The position numbers were made by a program, and so were the translations under genes. This document shows positions 16,671 through 25,835 of a DNA stretch of 49,886 nt, in pieces. The stretch is from the NCBI GenBank assembly GCA_015066815.1, contig SVNR01000017.1:1-49886 (forward strand). Reading direction: 5' to 3'. The notes under the pieces were generated by a model. The model had not been told where the DNA came from. It ran no database searches and worked only from the letters and a program-made list of their open reading frames with translations. The first letter of the stretch is position 1. Each line of letters begins with the position of its first letter. This DNA comes from Ruminococcus sp. GTDB lineage: Bacteria > Bacillota > Clostridia > Oscillospirales > Ruminococcaceae.

Positions 16671-17528
16671 ATGAAAAAAATAAAAAGCTTGCTTATTGCT
16701 TTTCTGATAGCGGCAGCTCCTTGCCTGTCAGGAAGTACTGAGGCAGTGGAGGCAGCAACAAAGGAAGACGTTATAGCCGCAGCAAGAGCTGCAGGTTTTT
16801 CAGAAAGCTACGTGCAGCAGGGTATAAACTATCTTGAGTCCGGTTCGTTTACTCCGGAGCAATATGATGTGATGGTAGCTGAGCTTAACCGTTATGCAGG
16901 AAGGGCAGATGAAGCGATAAGAGATTATCTTGGTGAAAGTAATCCGACTCCTCCTGAATCCGCTCCTTCTGAAGGAAACGGCACAGTTCCTGATGCCGGA
17001 AACAACGCAGCACCGGACTCAGGAAACAACGTTGTACCGGACTCCGGAAACAATGCTTCACCGGACGTTGAAAACGGTAACTCAGGAGCTCCTGTTGTTC
17101 CCGAATCATCAGCATCTGAAAACACAGGCAGCACAGGTAACGCAGTTGCTCCGGAAAAGGATTTTTCATCGCTTACTGATGAGGAGAAGGATAAGTACAT
17201 AGCAGGTCTTACTTCTGAAGAAAAAAACCATATCATCAAGGATCTTGACAGAGAAACTCAGCTTGAGATAATAAATAGTCTGATCGACGCAGGCTCCAGT
17301 CTTGGCTTTAATATTTCTGTAGACAGTCTTACAAAGGACAAGATTGAGTACAGCATACGAAATGACCAGGGTGATGTTGTAGATATTGCTTCAATGGGAG
17401 TTATTGTAGACGATACGGGAATAGACTATACTTTTCTTATTCTTGCTGCGTTTGGTCTGATACTTTTATCAGCGGGCGGAATAACAGTCATGGCTTTTTA
17501 TAACAAACGCGGAAGTCAGGAAAGGTGA
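16671..17528 (+). CDS. Secreted, Pro/Asn-rich, C-terminally anchored protein; candidate substrate of the adjacent sortase
   Basis: A 285-residue surface protein. It has a signal peptide (residues 1 to about 30, MKKIKSLLIAFLIAAAPCLS), a helical domain with alternating Ala and acidic residues (to about 90), a disordered Pro/Asn/Ser region with repeats of the type PDSGNN (about 93-150), a second helical domain (SSLTDEEKDKYIAGLTSEEK onward), and a C-terminal sequence in which VDDTG (246-250) is followed directly by a membrane helix and the basic tail YNKRGSQER. That order matches a cell-wall sorting signal with a non-canonical pentapeptide. It overlaps the sortase gene by 4 bases. ATG 16671 has GAGG 7 bases upstream; an in-frame ATG 11 codons earlier lacks one. 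Sorting is inferred from context. Confidence 0.8.
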   Translation: MKKIKSLLIAFLIAAAPCLSGSTEAVEAATKEDVIAAARAAGFSESYVQQGINYLESGSFTPEQYDVMVAELNRYAGRADEAIRDYLGESNPTPPESAPSEGNGTVPDAGNNAAPDSGNNVVPDSGNNASPDVENGNSGAPVVPESSASENTGSTGNAVAPEKDFSSLTDEEKDKYIAGLTSEEKNHIIKDLDRETQLEIINSLIDAGSSLGFNISVDSLTKDKIEYSIRNDQGDVVDIASMGVIVDDTGIDYTFLILAAFGLILLSAGGITVMAFYNKRGSQER

Positions 17529-18214
17529 GGCTGATGGCAGACGAGAAAAACAGACAGACTAAACCTACTCCTAAGCCTGTGCTCATAATAACACCTGTAC
17601 TTTTGTTCATAATCTGTGTAGCCCTGACAGTTTTGCTCGGGATCACTCCTTATAACAAGTTTGTTACATATCTTAACGTTGCTTTCAGTGATAAAATGGG
17701 AAATACGACCTCGGCTGCTGATGATATAGTAGTGAGCGGCGATATAAAGCTTTTTGAAAAAGACAGCACAGCAGCTACAAGCAAAGAAGGAAAAGTTGTT
17801 TATCCGGCTTTCGGAGAGCAGTACGCAATGTTATCCTGTGAAGCAATAAACCTTTATGTTCCTGTATACTGGGGAAGCAGTGAAGAACTTCTTAAGAACG
17901 GAGCGTGTCAGCTTTCAGCCTCAGCTGTTATAGGAGACAAAGGAAATACGGTTATAGATGCTCATGTAAACACATTTTTTGCTGACCTTGATAAGCTCAA
18001 GGAAGGTGATATAGTAAAGCTCAGCACCTCATACGGTGAGTTTTCATACAAAGTAGTAAAACAAGCTATTTTTGAAAAAACAGATAAAAAATATGTTTCT
18101 CAGACAAAGGAAGACAAGCTCACGCTCTATACCTGTGTGAAGCAGCTTCTGGGTTCATCAACACAGCGAGTTGCCGTTATATGTGAACCTACTGAAAAAG
18201 CGTTTTATAATTGA
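17525..18214 (+). CDS. Sortase
   Basis: Membrane-anchored transpeptidase that joins surface proteins to the cell envelope. One N-terminal membrane helix (about residues 18-41) is followed by a sortase beta-barrel. The catalytic triad is visible: His147 in VIDAHVNTFF, Cys204 in TLYTCV, Arg215 in TQRVAVI. The length and the TLYTC motif fit the class C/D/E group; I cannot assign the class by eye. Start could be GTG 17525, overlapping the previous stop, or ATG 17534. It sits between a candidate substrate and a polytopic membrane protein, all in one operon. Confidence 0.88.
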   Translation: MRLMADEKNRQTKPTPKPVLIITPVLLFIICVALTVLLGITPYNKFVTYLNVAFSDKMGNTTSAADDIVVSGDIKLFEKDSTAATSKEGKVVYPAFGEQYAMLSCEAINLYVPVYWGSSEELLKNGACQLSASAVIGDKGNTVIDAHVNTFFADLDKLKEGDIVKLSTSYGEFSYKVVKQAIFEKTDKKYVSQTKEDKLTLYTCVKQLLGSSTQRVAVICEPTEKAFYN

Positions 18215-18222
18215 GGTGTGAC

Positions 18223-19113
18223 ATGCATAAGTTAAAAAATTACGTACTCTGTACATTTGTGACTGTCCTGCTGTTTTTCGGCATGGCAGGGGCACAGGCG
18301 GCTGTCATTATAAAATATTCTGTTCTGGAGCCCGGTGTTTATCACAGCATACTTGAAGAAAATGACGTTTATGATAAAACGCATTCCGAGATCCGTAAGC
18401 ATTTTGAAAGAGAAGAAAATGCAACCGGTATACCGGCAGACGTATATATGGAAGCAGTAACAAAGGAACTTGTAAAGGAGCTTGTCAACGAAAACATCTC
18501 CGTTGCTTTTTCGTATATAAACGGAAAAACAGAGAAGCCTGAGTTCGTAGCTTCTTCTGATAAGCTTGATGTGCTGAAAAACTCTATCGACAGCTTTTTT
18601 GAGGAATATGCAGCTTCTATAAACTATGAAAAGGATGACGTTTATTACGAAAAAACAAGTTCAGTATACAAAAACGCTTCATCATATATTCTTGATACTG
18701 TAGATGTATATCAGTTCAGAACCATAGATAAGGCAGGATACCTTTCTCCGGCAAGAACTGTAGCAGGTTATGCTGATAAGCTGGTCATCTGTGCACTTGG
18801 CTTTGTGGCGCTTATGATAGTTATCATTGTTGTTGCAAATATCGGACGTATAGCCAATACTTTTTACTGGCTCGGTATTGCTTCAGGTTCAGTTTCGACA
18901 GTTGTTTTGGCTGTATGTATTTATCTGAAGACCTCCGGGTTCTATAACAGATTTGCTATAAAGGCATCGCATATTTTTGCGTCAATAACAGGAGCTTGTA
19001 ACAGGTTTACAGATATTCTTATACTTGTAAACGCAGTATTATTTGTTTCGGGTATTATCTTCATGATACTGTTTGCTTTTACAGCAAAAGAAAAAGATAA
19101 AAAAACAGCATAA
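18223..19113 (+). CDS. Membrane protein of the sortase operon, unknown function
   Basis: A 296-residue protein with one N-terminal helix (about 8-30), an extracytoplasmic helical domain (about 31-185), then three membrane helices (about 188-210, 215-238 and 262-288) and a Lys-rich cytoplasmic end. I recognise no family. ATG 18223 has GAGGTG just before it, and the previous stop lies 8 bases upstream, so it is translated with the sortase. Position suggests it assists or anchors the sortase reaction. A terminator follows. Confidence 0.8.
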   Translation: MHKLKNYVLCTFVTVLLFFGMAGAQAAVIIKYSVLEPGVYHSILEENDVYDKTHSEIRKHFEREENATGIPADVYMEAVTKELVKELVNENISVAFSYINGKTEKPEFVASSDKLDVLKNSIDSFFEEYAASINYEKDDVYYEKTSSVYKNASSYILDTVDVYQFRTIDKAGYLSPARTVAGYADKLVICALGFVALMIVIIVVANIGRIANTFYWLGIASGSVSTVVLAVCIYLKTSGFYNRFAIKASHIFASITGACNRFTDILILVNAVLFVSGIIFMILFAFTAKEKDKKTA

Positions 19114-19120
19114 AATAATA

Positions 19121-19175
19121 AACAGATACTATATCGGATTTATTCATATCCTGTATAGTATCTGTTTTGTTTTTG
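19121..19175. terminator. Terminator after the sortase operon
   Basis: Stem AACAGATACTATA (19121-19133) / TATAGTATCTGTT (19154-19166) followed by TTGTTTTT. It can also serve the convergent ABC transporter operon. Confidence 0.85.
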
Positions 19176-19187
19176 TATCAGATTTTT

Positions 19188-21197
19188 TTAATCAAGCTCA
19201 AAAGCACCGGTATAGAGTCTGTAGTATGTTCCTTTTTTCTCTATAAGCTGTTCGTGGTTTCCACGCTCGATTATTTTTCCGTGATCCATTACCATTATGA
19301 CGTCAGAGTTTTTGATAGTTGAGAGTCTGTGTGCTATTACAAAAACCGTTCGTCCCTTCATAAGTGCATCCATGCCCTTCTGTACAATACTTTCTGTTCT
19401 TGTATCAATAGAGCTTGTTGCCTCGTCAAGTATCATGAGCGGGGGATTAGCTATTGCCGCTCTTGCTATGGATATAAGCTGACGCTGACCTTGTGAAAGA
19501 TCCGAGCCGTCTCCCTTTATTATGGTATTATATCCGTCAGGAAGCATACGTATAAAACCGTCTGCGTTGGCAAGCTTTGCTGCAGCTATGCACTCTTCGT
19601 CGGTAGCATTCAGATTTCCGTATTTTATGTTTTCCATTACGGTACCCGTGAAAAGATTTACCTCCTGAAGAACAACTCCAAGTGAGCGTCTAAGATCGGA
19701 TTTTTTTATTTTGTTTATGTTTATATTGTCGTAACGTATCTTTCCGTCTGCAATATCGTAAAACCTGTTTATGAGATTTGTAATAGTTGTCTTGCCGGCG
19801 CCGGTTGAACCTACAAGTGCTATCTTCTGACCCTTTTCTGCATAGAGGGTAATATCATCAAGTACGATCTTGTCTGGCTCATATCCAAAATCAACATGAT
19901 CGAAGACTATATTTCCTTCGATACGTGTGTATGTAACTGTTCCGTCGCCGTGCCTGTGCTTCCATGCCCATATGCCAGTGCATACCGGAGATTCTGTAAG
20001 GCCATCGCTTCCTTCGGAGGCGTTTACAAGCTCTACATAACCTTCGTCCTCTTCGGTTTTTTCATCAAGAAGATCAAAAATTCTTGATGCACCTGCCAGC
20101 GCCATTATGACTGAGTTTATCTGCTGAGATACCTGTGAAATATTCTGACAGAACTGTTTTGTCATACCGAGATATGTAACAATAACTGATACGGTCATAA
20201 ACTTTTCACCGCCGAGCAGGGCGTTTATTGAAGGATTGGTCCAGTTATTGAGTAAGATAGTTCCGCCGACAAACGCGACGATTACATAAAGAATGTTTCC
20301 TATGTTGCCCATGATAGGCATCAGTATGTTTGCAAACTTGTTTGCGTTTGTGGCATCCTGACAAAGCTGTTCGTTTATTTTGTCAAAGTCCTGCTTTGAT
20401 GCGTTTTCATGACAGAAAACCTTGACTACCTTCTGTCCGTGTATCATTTCTTCTATATAACCCTCGGTGCGGCCAAGAGCTGCCTGCTGTTTGATAAAAT
20501 ACTTTGCAGAGTTTCCGCCTATTATTTTTGTTACAGCAAACATAGCAATGACACCGATGCCAACAACAAGAGTAAGCCATATACTGTAGTAAAGCATTAT
20601 CGAAAGAAGAAGTGTTATTGTGAGAGCCGAAGATATAAAGTTCGGCAAAGCCTGTGAAATAAGCTGACGAAGTGTATCTATGTCGTTTGTATAGTGTGAC
20701 ATGATATCTCCATGGTTGTGCGTATCAAAGTACCTTATAGGAAGGTTCTGCATTTTTGCAAATACTCTTTTTCTCAGAGAGCATAAGAAACCCTGAGTAA
20801 CTATAGCGCCGAGTCTTGTGTATGTAAAAACCGAAACAAGTCCCAGTAAGTACACGCATACCATAATGAGAACATACTTGATTATAGTAGGGAACATCTC
20901 TTTGTATACTGCACTGAACTCTGATAACTCGGTGTATCCGTTTTCTTTTATTGTAAGAAGTCCGTCTGTTATAAGAGCAGATATTTTTTCAATATAAATA
21001 GCCGGCATTGCGCTTACGAGTGAAAATATTATCATCGTTATTACTATTGCAATGAGCATTACCTTGTATTCTTCAAGAAGAAGACCTATAAGACGTTTAA
21101 GCGTTCCTTTCTTTACTGAAGACGTTCTGGCTGCTGCTGCCGCTGCAGCACGTGAAGAACCGCCGGGCTTTGCAAATCCACCTGTTTTTTTATCCAT
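19188..21197 (-). CDS. ABC exporter half, permease-ATPase fusion (catalytically canonical subunit)
   Basis: A 669-residue type IV exporter half-transporter. It has an Ala/Gly-rich N-terminal extension (1 to about 30), six membrane helices (about 45-390), and a nucleotide-binding domain with Walker A GSTGAGKTT, signature LSQGQ, Walker B LMILDEATSS and H-loop IAHRLS, all canonical. An insertion of about 50 residues between the two domains (GYVELVNASEGSDGLTE and following) is unusual. It overlaps its partner gene by 8 bases. The pair should form a heterodimeric drug, lipid or peptide exporter; the substrate is not visible. Confidence 0.93.
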   Translation of the reverse strand: MDKKTGGFAKPGGSSRAAAAAAARTSSVKKGTLKRLIGLLLEEYKVMLIAIVITMIIFSLVSAMPAIYIEKISALITDGLLTIKENGYTELSEFSAVYKEMFPTIIKYVLIMVCVYLLGLVSVFTYTRLGAIVTQGFLCSLRKRVFAKMQNLPIRYFDTHNHGDIMSHYTNDIDTLRQLISQALPNFISSALTITLLLSIMLYYSIWLTLVVGIGVIAMFAVTKIIGGNSAKYFIKQQAALGRTEGYIEEMIHGQKVVKVFCHENASKQDFDKINEQLCQDATNANKFANILMPIMGNIGNILYVIVAFVGGTILLNNWTNPSINALLGGEKFMTVSVIVTYLGMTKQFCQNISQVSQQINSVIMALAGASRIFDLLDEKTEEDEGYVELVNASEGSDGLTESPVCTGIWAWKHRHGDGTVTYTRIEGNIVFDHVDFGYEPDKIVLDDITLYAEKGQKIALVGSTGAGKTTITNLINRFYDIADGKIRYDNININKIKKSDLRRSLGVVLQEVNLFTGTVMENIKYGNLNATDEECIAAAKLANADGFIRMLPDGYNTIIKGDGSDLSQGQRQLISIARAAIANPPLMILDEATSSIDTRTESIVQKGMDALMKGRTVFVIAHRLSTIKNSDVIMVMDHGKIIERGNHEQLIEKKGTYYRLYTGAFELD

Positions 21198-22929
21198 TCA
21201 GACCGCCTCCTTTTGTCTGGGATTCAAATACTTCCCTGTAGATACTGTTTGTTTCAAGCAGCTCTGAATGTGTACCTGTGCCATCGATTTTTCCATCGTT
21301 CATAACAACAATAAGGTCACAATCCTGAACAGATGATATACGCTGAGCTATTATAAGCTTGGTAGTGCCGGGTATCTCTTCCTTAAAAGCTTTTCGGAGA
21401 AGAGCATCTGTTTTTGTATCAACAGCACTGGTCGAGTCATCAAGTATCAGGATCTCAGGCTTTTTCAGAAGTGCACGTGCAATACAAAGACGTTGTTTCT
21501 GACCTCCTGAAACATTTGTTCCGCCCTGCTCTATGTATGTATCGTATTTTTTAGGAAAGTTCTGTATAAACTCGTCAGCCATAGCAATACGGCATATGCG
21601 TTCGAGCTCTTCATCACTTGCATCAGGATCTCCCCATCTGAGGTTTTCCTTGATAGTACCTGAAAAAAGTACGTTTTTCTGAAGTACAACCGCAACGTTG
21701 TTTCGAAGGGTATCCAAATCATAGTTTCTTACATCAACACCGCCGACAAGGACTTTTCCTTCTGTAACATCATAGAGTCGTGAGATAAGATTTACAAGAG
21801 TTGTCTTTGATGAACCCGTTCCGCCTATGATACCTACAGTCTGCCCCGGTTTTATGTGAAGGTTTATATTGGTTAGGGCCATGTTTGAGTTTCCGTTATA
21901 TCTGAAGCTTACATCTTCAAAATCAATACTTCCGTCACGGAGTGATGTAACAGGGTTTTCGGGGTTTTTTAATGTGCTTTCCTCGGAAAGGATCTCAGAA
22001 ATTCTGTTTGCTCCCTCGATAGCCATTGTTACCATGACAAATATCATGGAAACCATCATAAGGCTCATAAGTATCTGGATAGAATATGTAAGCATTCCGG
22101 AAAGTGTACCGATGCCAAGCTCTGTGCCGTTTGTAGAGATTATTATTTTTGAACAGAAGAAGGAAACAAATATCATTATGATATAAATCGCCAGCTGCAT
22201 CAAAGGTGTATTGAGCGCAAGAAGCTTTTCGGCTTTTGTAAAATCAGCACATACATCATCTGCGGCTTTGTTGAATTTTTCCTGCTCATAATCTTCTCTT
22301 ACAAAAGATTTTACAACTCTCATTCCCTTGATGTTTTCCTGAACAGATTCGTTGAGTCTGTCGTATTTTTTGAATACTTTTACAAAAACAGGTCTTACTA
22401 CGCTTATTATTTTGAAAAGTCCGAATCCAAGCAGAGGGACAACTGCTGCAAATATCAGCGCCAGCTTGCCGCCGAGCTTTACGGACATTATAAATGCGAA
22501 AATAAGCATAAACGGACATCTGACAGCAATTCGGATTATCATCATGTATGCCATCTGAAGATTGCTTACATCAGTAGTCATTCGTGTTACAAGGCTTGAC
22601 GTTGAAAACTTGTCAACCTCAGAAAAGGAAAACTCCTGGATTTTGTGGAACATATCATGGCGAAGATTTTTAGCAAATCCACATGAGGCGATAGCGCAAT
22701 AGTGTCCGGAAAGAACTCCTAACGCGAGTGAAACAAAAGCAAGCAGAACAAGAGCCAGGCCGTATTTTGTGATTATTTTCATATCGCAGCCATTTTGTAT
22801 TTTGTTGATAAGATCGGATATGAGGAGAGGAAGAAAGCATTCAGCAACCACTTCAAGTGATACAAAAGCCGGAGTAAGTATAGAGGCTTTCTTGTATTCT
22901 CTTACACATCCCAGAATATTTTTCAGCAT
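21190..22929 (-). CDS. ABC exporter half with degenerate ATPase site
   Basis: A 579-residue permease-ATPase partner of the preceding entry. Six membrane helices fill about 15-310; the nucleotide-binding domain has Walker A GGTGSSKTT and a good signature VSGGQ, but the catalytic Glu after Walker B is Asp (LILDDSTS) and the H-loop His is Gln (IAQRIS). These two substitutions mark the degenerate site of asymmetric heterodimeric exporters such as TM287/288 and BmrCD. It is the promoter-proximal gene; a promoter lies at 22972-23001. Confidence 0.93.
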   Translation of the reverse strand: MLKNILGCVREYKKASILTPAFVSLEVVAECFLPLLISDLINKIQNGCDMKIITKYGLALVLLAFVSLALGVLSGHYCAIASCGFAKNLRHDMFHKIQEFSFSEVDKFSTSSLVTRMTTDVSNLQMAYMMIIRIAVRCPFMLIFAFIMSVKLGGKLALIFAAVVPLLGFGLFKIISVVRPVFVKVFKKYDRLNESVQENIKGMRVVKSFVREDYEQEKFNKAADDVCADFTKAEKLLALNTPLMQLAIYIIMIFVSFFCSKIIISTNGTELGIGTLSGMLTYSIQILMSLMMVSMIFVMVTMAIEGANRISEILSEESTLKNPENPVTSLRDGSIDFEDVSFRYNGNSNMALTNINLHIKPGQTVGIIGGTGSSKTTLVNLISRLYDVTEGKVLVGGVDVRNYDLDTLRNNVAVVLQKNVLFSGTIKENLRWGDPDASDEELERICRIAMADEFIQNFPKKYDTYIEQGGTNVSGGQKQRLCIARALLKKPEILILDDSTSAVDTKTDALLRKAFKEEIPGTTKLIIAQRISSVQDCDLIVVMNDGKIDGTGTHSELLETNSIYREVFESQTKGGGLNG

Positions 22930-22971
22930 TTTATCAATCCTTTCTCAAAAAAATTTTTAGTTGCAAAAAAT

Positions 22972-23001
22972 ATTATACTATATTTATGTAAAATAAGTCA
23001 A
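22972..23001 (-). promoter_or_regulatory. Promoter of the ABC exporter operon
   Basis: On the minus strand TTGACT (22996-23001), 18-base spacer, TATAAT (22972-22977). Confidence 0.6.
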
Positions 23002-23084
23002 TAGAATTTTTGTGCATATCATACTGTTGATTAGGTTTTTTATTGATATTTTTCACAAACTGTTTGTTATCGGTTTTTATATAA

Positions 23085-23128
23085 AAAAACAGCTGAAACC
23101 ATTAAAAACCGGGGCTTCAGCTGTTTAT
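23085..23128 (-). terminator. Terminator after dpaB
   Basis: Stem AACAGCTGAA (23088-23097) / TTCAGCTGTT (23116-23125), followed on the minus strand by a run of T. Confidence 0.75.
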
Positions 23129-23137
23129 AGTCATATA

Positions 23138-23719
23138 TTAAAAAATAACAGGCTGTATCTGTTTGTTTTCAAGCGCGGCAAGAATAGTTTCCGGTATTCT
23201 GGAAAACTCACACACAAGTGATGATGGCTTCTTTGCACTGTCGTCCTGAGCAAAAGGAACAAAATAATAGTTCTTTGTATTCATAAGATAGCCGATGTTT
23301 TTCAGCGAGCCTGCAAGAGCATCGTTGGTTGATACGCTGATAATTACAGGACGGGAGTTTCTGAGATGGGATTTTACTGCCATAGTTGCAGGAGAGTCTG
23401 TTATACTGTATGCGAGCTTCGCAAGAGTATTTCCGGTACACGGCGCAACGAGCATGACATCAGTCATATTTTTAGGGCCTATCGGTTCTGCCTCTGTAAG
23501 TGTAAGTATCGGTTTTCTTCCGCATATTTTTTCTATTTGTTCTATATGCTCCTGTGCTGAGCCGAAGCGTGTATCAGTAATGCTGCTGTTTGAAGACATT
23601 ATGGGCACTATTTCTGCGCCAAGCTCCTTTAGTATCTTCATCTGCTCAAAGGCTTTTTCAAAAGTACAAAAAGAGCCTGTCAGCGCAAATCCTATTTTAA
23701 GCTTTTCAAATTTACTCAT
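23138..23719 (-). CDS. dpaB: Dipicolinate synthase subunit B
   Basis: Flavoprotein-type subunit of the enzyme that makes dipicolinic acid, the calcium-chelating solute of the spore core. The flavoprotein fold is visible in KIGFALTGSFCTFEKA near the N terminus, MLVAPCTGNTLAKLA in the middle, and PVIISVSTNDAL. I start it at ATG 23717-23719 with AGGTG upstream, giving 193 residues, the family length; the longer frame runs back into dpaA. It overlaps dpaA by 4 bases. Its presence indicates an endospore-forming lineage. Confidence 0.93.
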   Translation of the reverse strand: MSKFEKLKIGFALTGSFCTFEKAFEQMKILKELGAEIVPIMSSNSSITDTRFGSAQEHIEQIEKICGRKPILTLTEAEPIGPKNMTDVMLVAPCTGNTLAKLAYSITDSPATMAVKSHLRNSRPVIISVSTNDALAGSLKNIGYLMNTKNYYFVPFAQDDSAKKPSSLVCEFSRIPETILAALENKQIQPVIF

Positions 23720-24588
23720 ATGGCACCTCTTTCTGCAAGTATATTTTTTATTGTATCTGCGATTATTCTGCCTGAAGTAACAGGGGCTGATTTTCCGGGA
23801 AGACCGAGCGCCCATACTACTTTTATTCCAAGCTCTGATGCCGCTTTAAAATCAATTCCGCCGGGTCTGGAGGCAAGATCTATCATGAGACAGTCAGTGT
23901 TAAGCTTTTCAAGAAAGCTTTTTCCGAGTATGACAGACGGAACAGTATTGTATACTATATCGTATTTTTCGCCGTGTTCTTCGATCCGGGAAATACTGAT
24001 ACTCTTGCAGCCGAAAATCTCCGCCCATGCCAGATCGGAATATTTTCTGGCAGCAACTGTTACATCAGCGCCCATGGCGGTGAGGAGTTTTACAAGGATT
24101 TTAGATATTCTGCCGAATCCTGTGATCAGTATCTTGGATCCGTAAATAGTCGCAGGCATTTCTTCAAGTGCTAACTGGATTGCTCCTTCAGCAGTCGGTA
24201 CAGCGTTCAGAACACTGAATTCCTCGCGGTCAAGGTAGTCAATAACTTCTATTCCTTCAGCAGTGAAGATTTTTTTTACATTTTTTGAGATCTTTCCTCC
24301 AAAAACTATGCCGTCTTTTTTTACAGTTGACACAAGCTTTGATATGGATATCCCGTTCTGGCTGAAAGGAGCGTTGAGCATAACGTCATCAGAAGAAACG
24401 GGAGTAGGGAGAAGAAGATAATCTGATGGTGCTGCACACAGAGGTATGCTTTCCTCTGATCTGAGCGTATCAGGAATACTTATGTTTTTGTCAAAACCTG
24501 TTATACATACCGAAAAAAATTCGGAAAGTTTTTCTGCTGCATATATCTGACGCAGGTCTCCGCCTGCAATAAAAAACGTTTTTTTCAT
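23716..24588 (-). CDS. dpaA: Dipicolinate synthase subunit A
   Basis: NAD(P)-dependent subunit that oxidises a dihydrodipicolinate-derived intermediate in spore formation. It begins MKKTFFIAGGDLRQIYAAE, the family start, and carries a Rossmann fold GSKILITGFGRISKILVKLL at about 147-166, then VYNTVPSVIL and LASRPGG. I use ATG 24586-24588 with GGAGG upstream (290 aa) rather than an in-frame start 18 codons earlier. It pairs with dpaB. A sigma-K-like promoter lies upstream, fitting expression in the mother cell. Confidence 0.94.
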   Translation of the reverse strand: MKKTFFIAGGDLRQIYAAEKLSEFFSVCITGFDKNISIPDTLRSEESIPLCAAPSDYLLLPTPVSSDDVMLNAPFSQNGISISKLVSTVKKDGIVFGGKISKNVKKIFTAEGIEVIDYLDREEFSVLNAVPTAEGAIQLALEEMPATIYGSKILITGFGRISKILVKLLTAMGADVTVAARKYSDLAWAEIFGCKSISISRIEEHGEKYDIVYNTVPSVILGKSFLEKLNTDCLMIDLASRPGGIDFKAASELGIKVVWALGLPGKSAPVTSGRIIADTIKNILAERGAI

Positions 24589-24627
24589 ATTTACCTCCGG
24601 TATTAAAGGAAAATGTCGTTTATATAA

Positions 24628-24655
24628 TATCTTATGTAGCAAATACCAATGTTGT
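24628..24655 (-). promoter_or_regulatory. Sigma-K-like promoter of dpaAB
   Basis: On the minus strand AC (24654-24655), 17 bases, CATAAGATA (24628-24636), matching the sigma-K pattern AC - 16/17 - CATAnnnTA. In B. subtilis the equivalent spoVF operon is sigma-K dependent. A short degenerate pattern, so moderate support only. Confidence 0.4.
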
Positions 24656-24777
24656 GAATAGCAGGTCAGTAGTCAGAGCATGAAAAACAATTTGATTTTT
24701 TGTATCACAAGATTTTAGATTAAAAAAAATAAAAAAACTTAAAAAATATAGTGACAAACTCCTGCATATATGTTAAT

Positions 24778-24914
24778 ATTATAATGAATGCAAAAATATC
24801 TTTACATTCATTATAATAATTTAATTTTTATTGCCTTGCACATCCGCTGACTACGTTAGCTTAGTGCATACCGGCTGATCATAAACGGCAGACAAATATG
24901 TCGTTTACGATTTA
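24778..24914 (+). repeat. Dispersed intergenic element, full copy B
   Basis: Hairpin ATTATAATGAATG (24778-24790) / CATTCATTATAAT (24805-24817), then ATTGCCTTGCAC, the GCTGACTACGTTAGC stem inside a TGCAC/GTGCA stem, AAACGGC, and ATGTCGTTTACGATTT. Block order is identical to 8775-8908. Fills the gap before uppP. Confidence 0.65.
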
Positions 24915-24930
24915 AGAAAGGGTGTACATA

Positions 24931-25758
24931 TTGTCATTTGCAGAAATTTTAAAAGCGATTTTTTTTGGTGTTGTTGAAGGTATTACAGAATGGCTTCCTG
25001 TGAGCAGTACAGGCCATCTTATTCTTCTTGATGAATTTATACAGCTTAAACAATCCGACAGCTTCAAGAGTATGTTCGATGTGGTTATTCAGCTTGGTGC
25101 TATCATGGCTGTCGTTGTTCTGTACTGGAAGCAGATATTTCCGTTTTCATTCAAAGAAAAGCCTGTAATTAAAAAGGATATATTTACACTTTGGTTCAAA
25201 ATACTCGTTGCATGTATTCCGGCAGCGGTGATAGGTCTGCTTTTTGATGAGGTTTTTGAAAAATATTTTTATAATCCTGTTACTGTTTCAGTTTTTCTTA
25301 TTCTTGTTGGTGTCGCATTCATTATTCTCGAAAGCAAAAACAAAGAACGAAAGACAAGAATAAACAGTCTTTCCGAAATAACTTACAAAGATGCTTTTAT
25401 TATCGGAATTTTTCAGCTTATTGCAGCTGTATTTCCCGGAACATCACGTTCAGGTTCAACTATAATGGGTGGACTTGCGATAGGTATATCAAGAAGCGTT
25501 ATTGCAGAATTTACTTTTTTCCTTGCTATTCCTGTTATGTTTGGTGCAAGTCTTCTTAAGATAGTAAAGTTTGGTCTGGATTTTACAGCCGCTCAGGCAG
25601 TACTTCTGATAACAGCTATGCTTGTAGCGTTTGTAGTATCTATAATAGTCATAAAGTTTCTTATGGGATATATAAAAAAGCATGATTTCAAGGTTTTTGG
25701 CTGGTACAGAATCATACTTGGTGCACTTGTACTTGCATATTTTGCGCTTGCAAAATGA
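24931..25758 (+). CDS. uppP: Undecaprenyl-diphosphatase
   Basis: UppP/BacA recycles undecaprenyl diphosphate, the lipid carrier of cell-wall synthesis, and can give bacitracin resistance. The two family motifs are clear: EGITEWLPVSSTGHL near the N terminus and PGTSRSG in the second half; seven to eight membrane helices span the protein. I prefer TTG 24931 (AAAGGG upstream, giving the usual SFAEILKAI beginning); GTG 24922 is the alternative. It is preceded by a dispersed repeat element and followed by a terminator. Confidence 0.95.
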   Translation: MSFAEILKAIFFGVVEGITEWLPVSSTGHLILLDEFIQLKQSDSFKSMFDVVIQLGAIMAVVVLYWKQIFPFSFKEKPVIKKDIFTLWFKILVACIPAAVIGLLFDEVFEKYFYNPVTVSVFLILVGVAFIILESKNKERKTRINSLSEITYKDAFIIGIFQLIAAVFPGTSRSGSTIMGGLAIGISRSVIAEFTFFLAIPVMFGASLLKIVKFGLDFTAAQAVLLITAMLVAFVVSIIVIKFLMGYIKKHDFKVFGWYRIILGALVLAYFALAK

Positions 25759-25775
25759 TTTCTTGAAGCTTATAA

Positions 25776-25818
25776 GGCTCTGTATCTCCTGAGGGACGAT
25801 ACGGAGCTATATTTTTTT
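25776..25818 (+). terminator. Terminator after uppP
   Basis: Stem GGCTCTGTATC / GATACGGAGCT with G-T pairs, followed by ATATTTTTTT. Confidence 0.7.
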
Positions 25819-25835
25819 GCAGGTGGTGTATTTTT

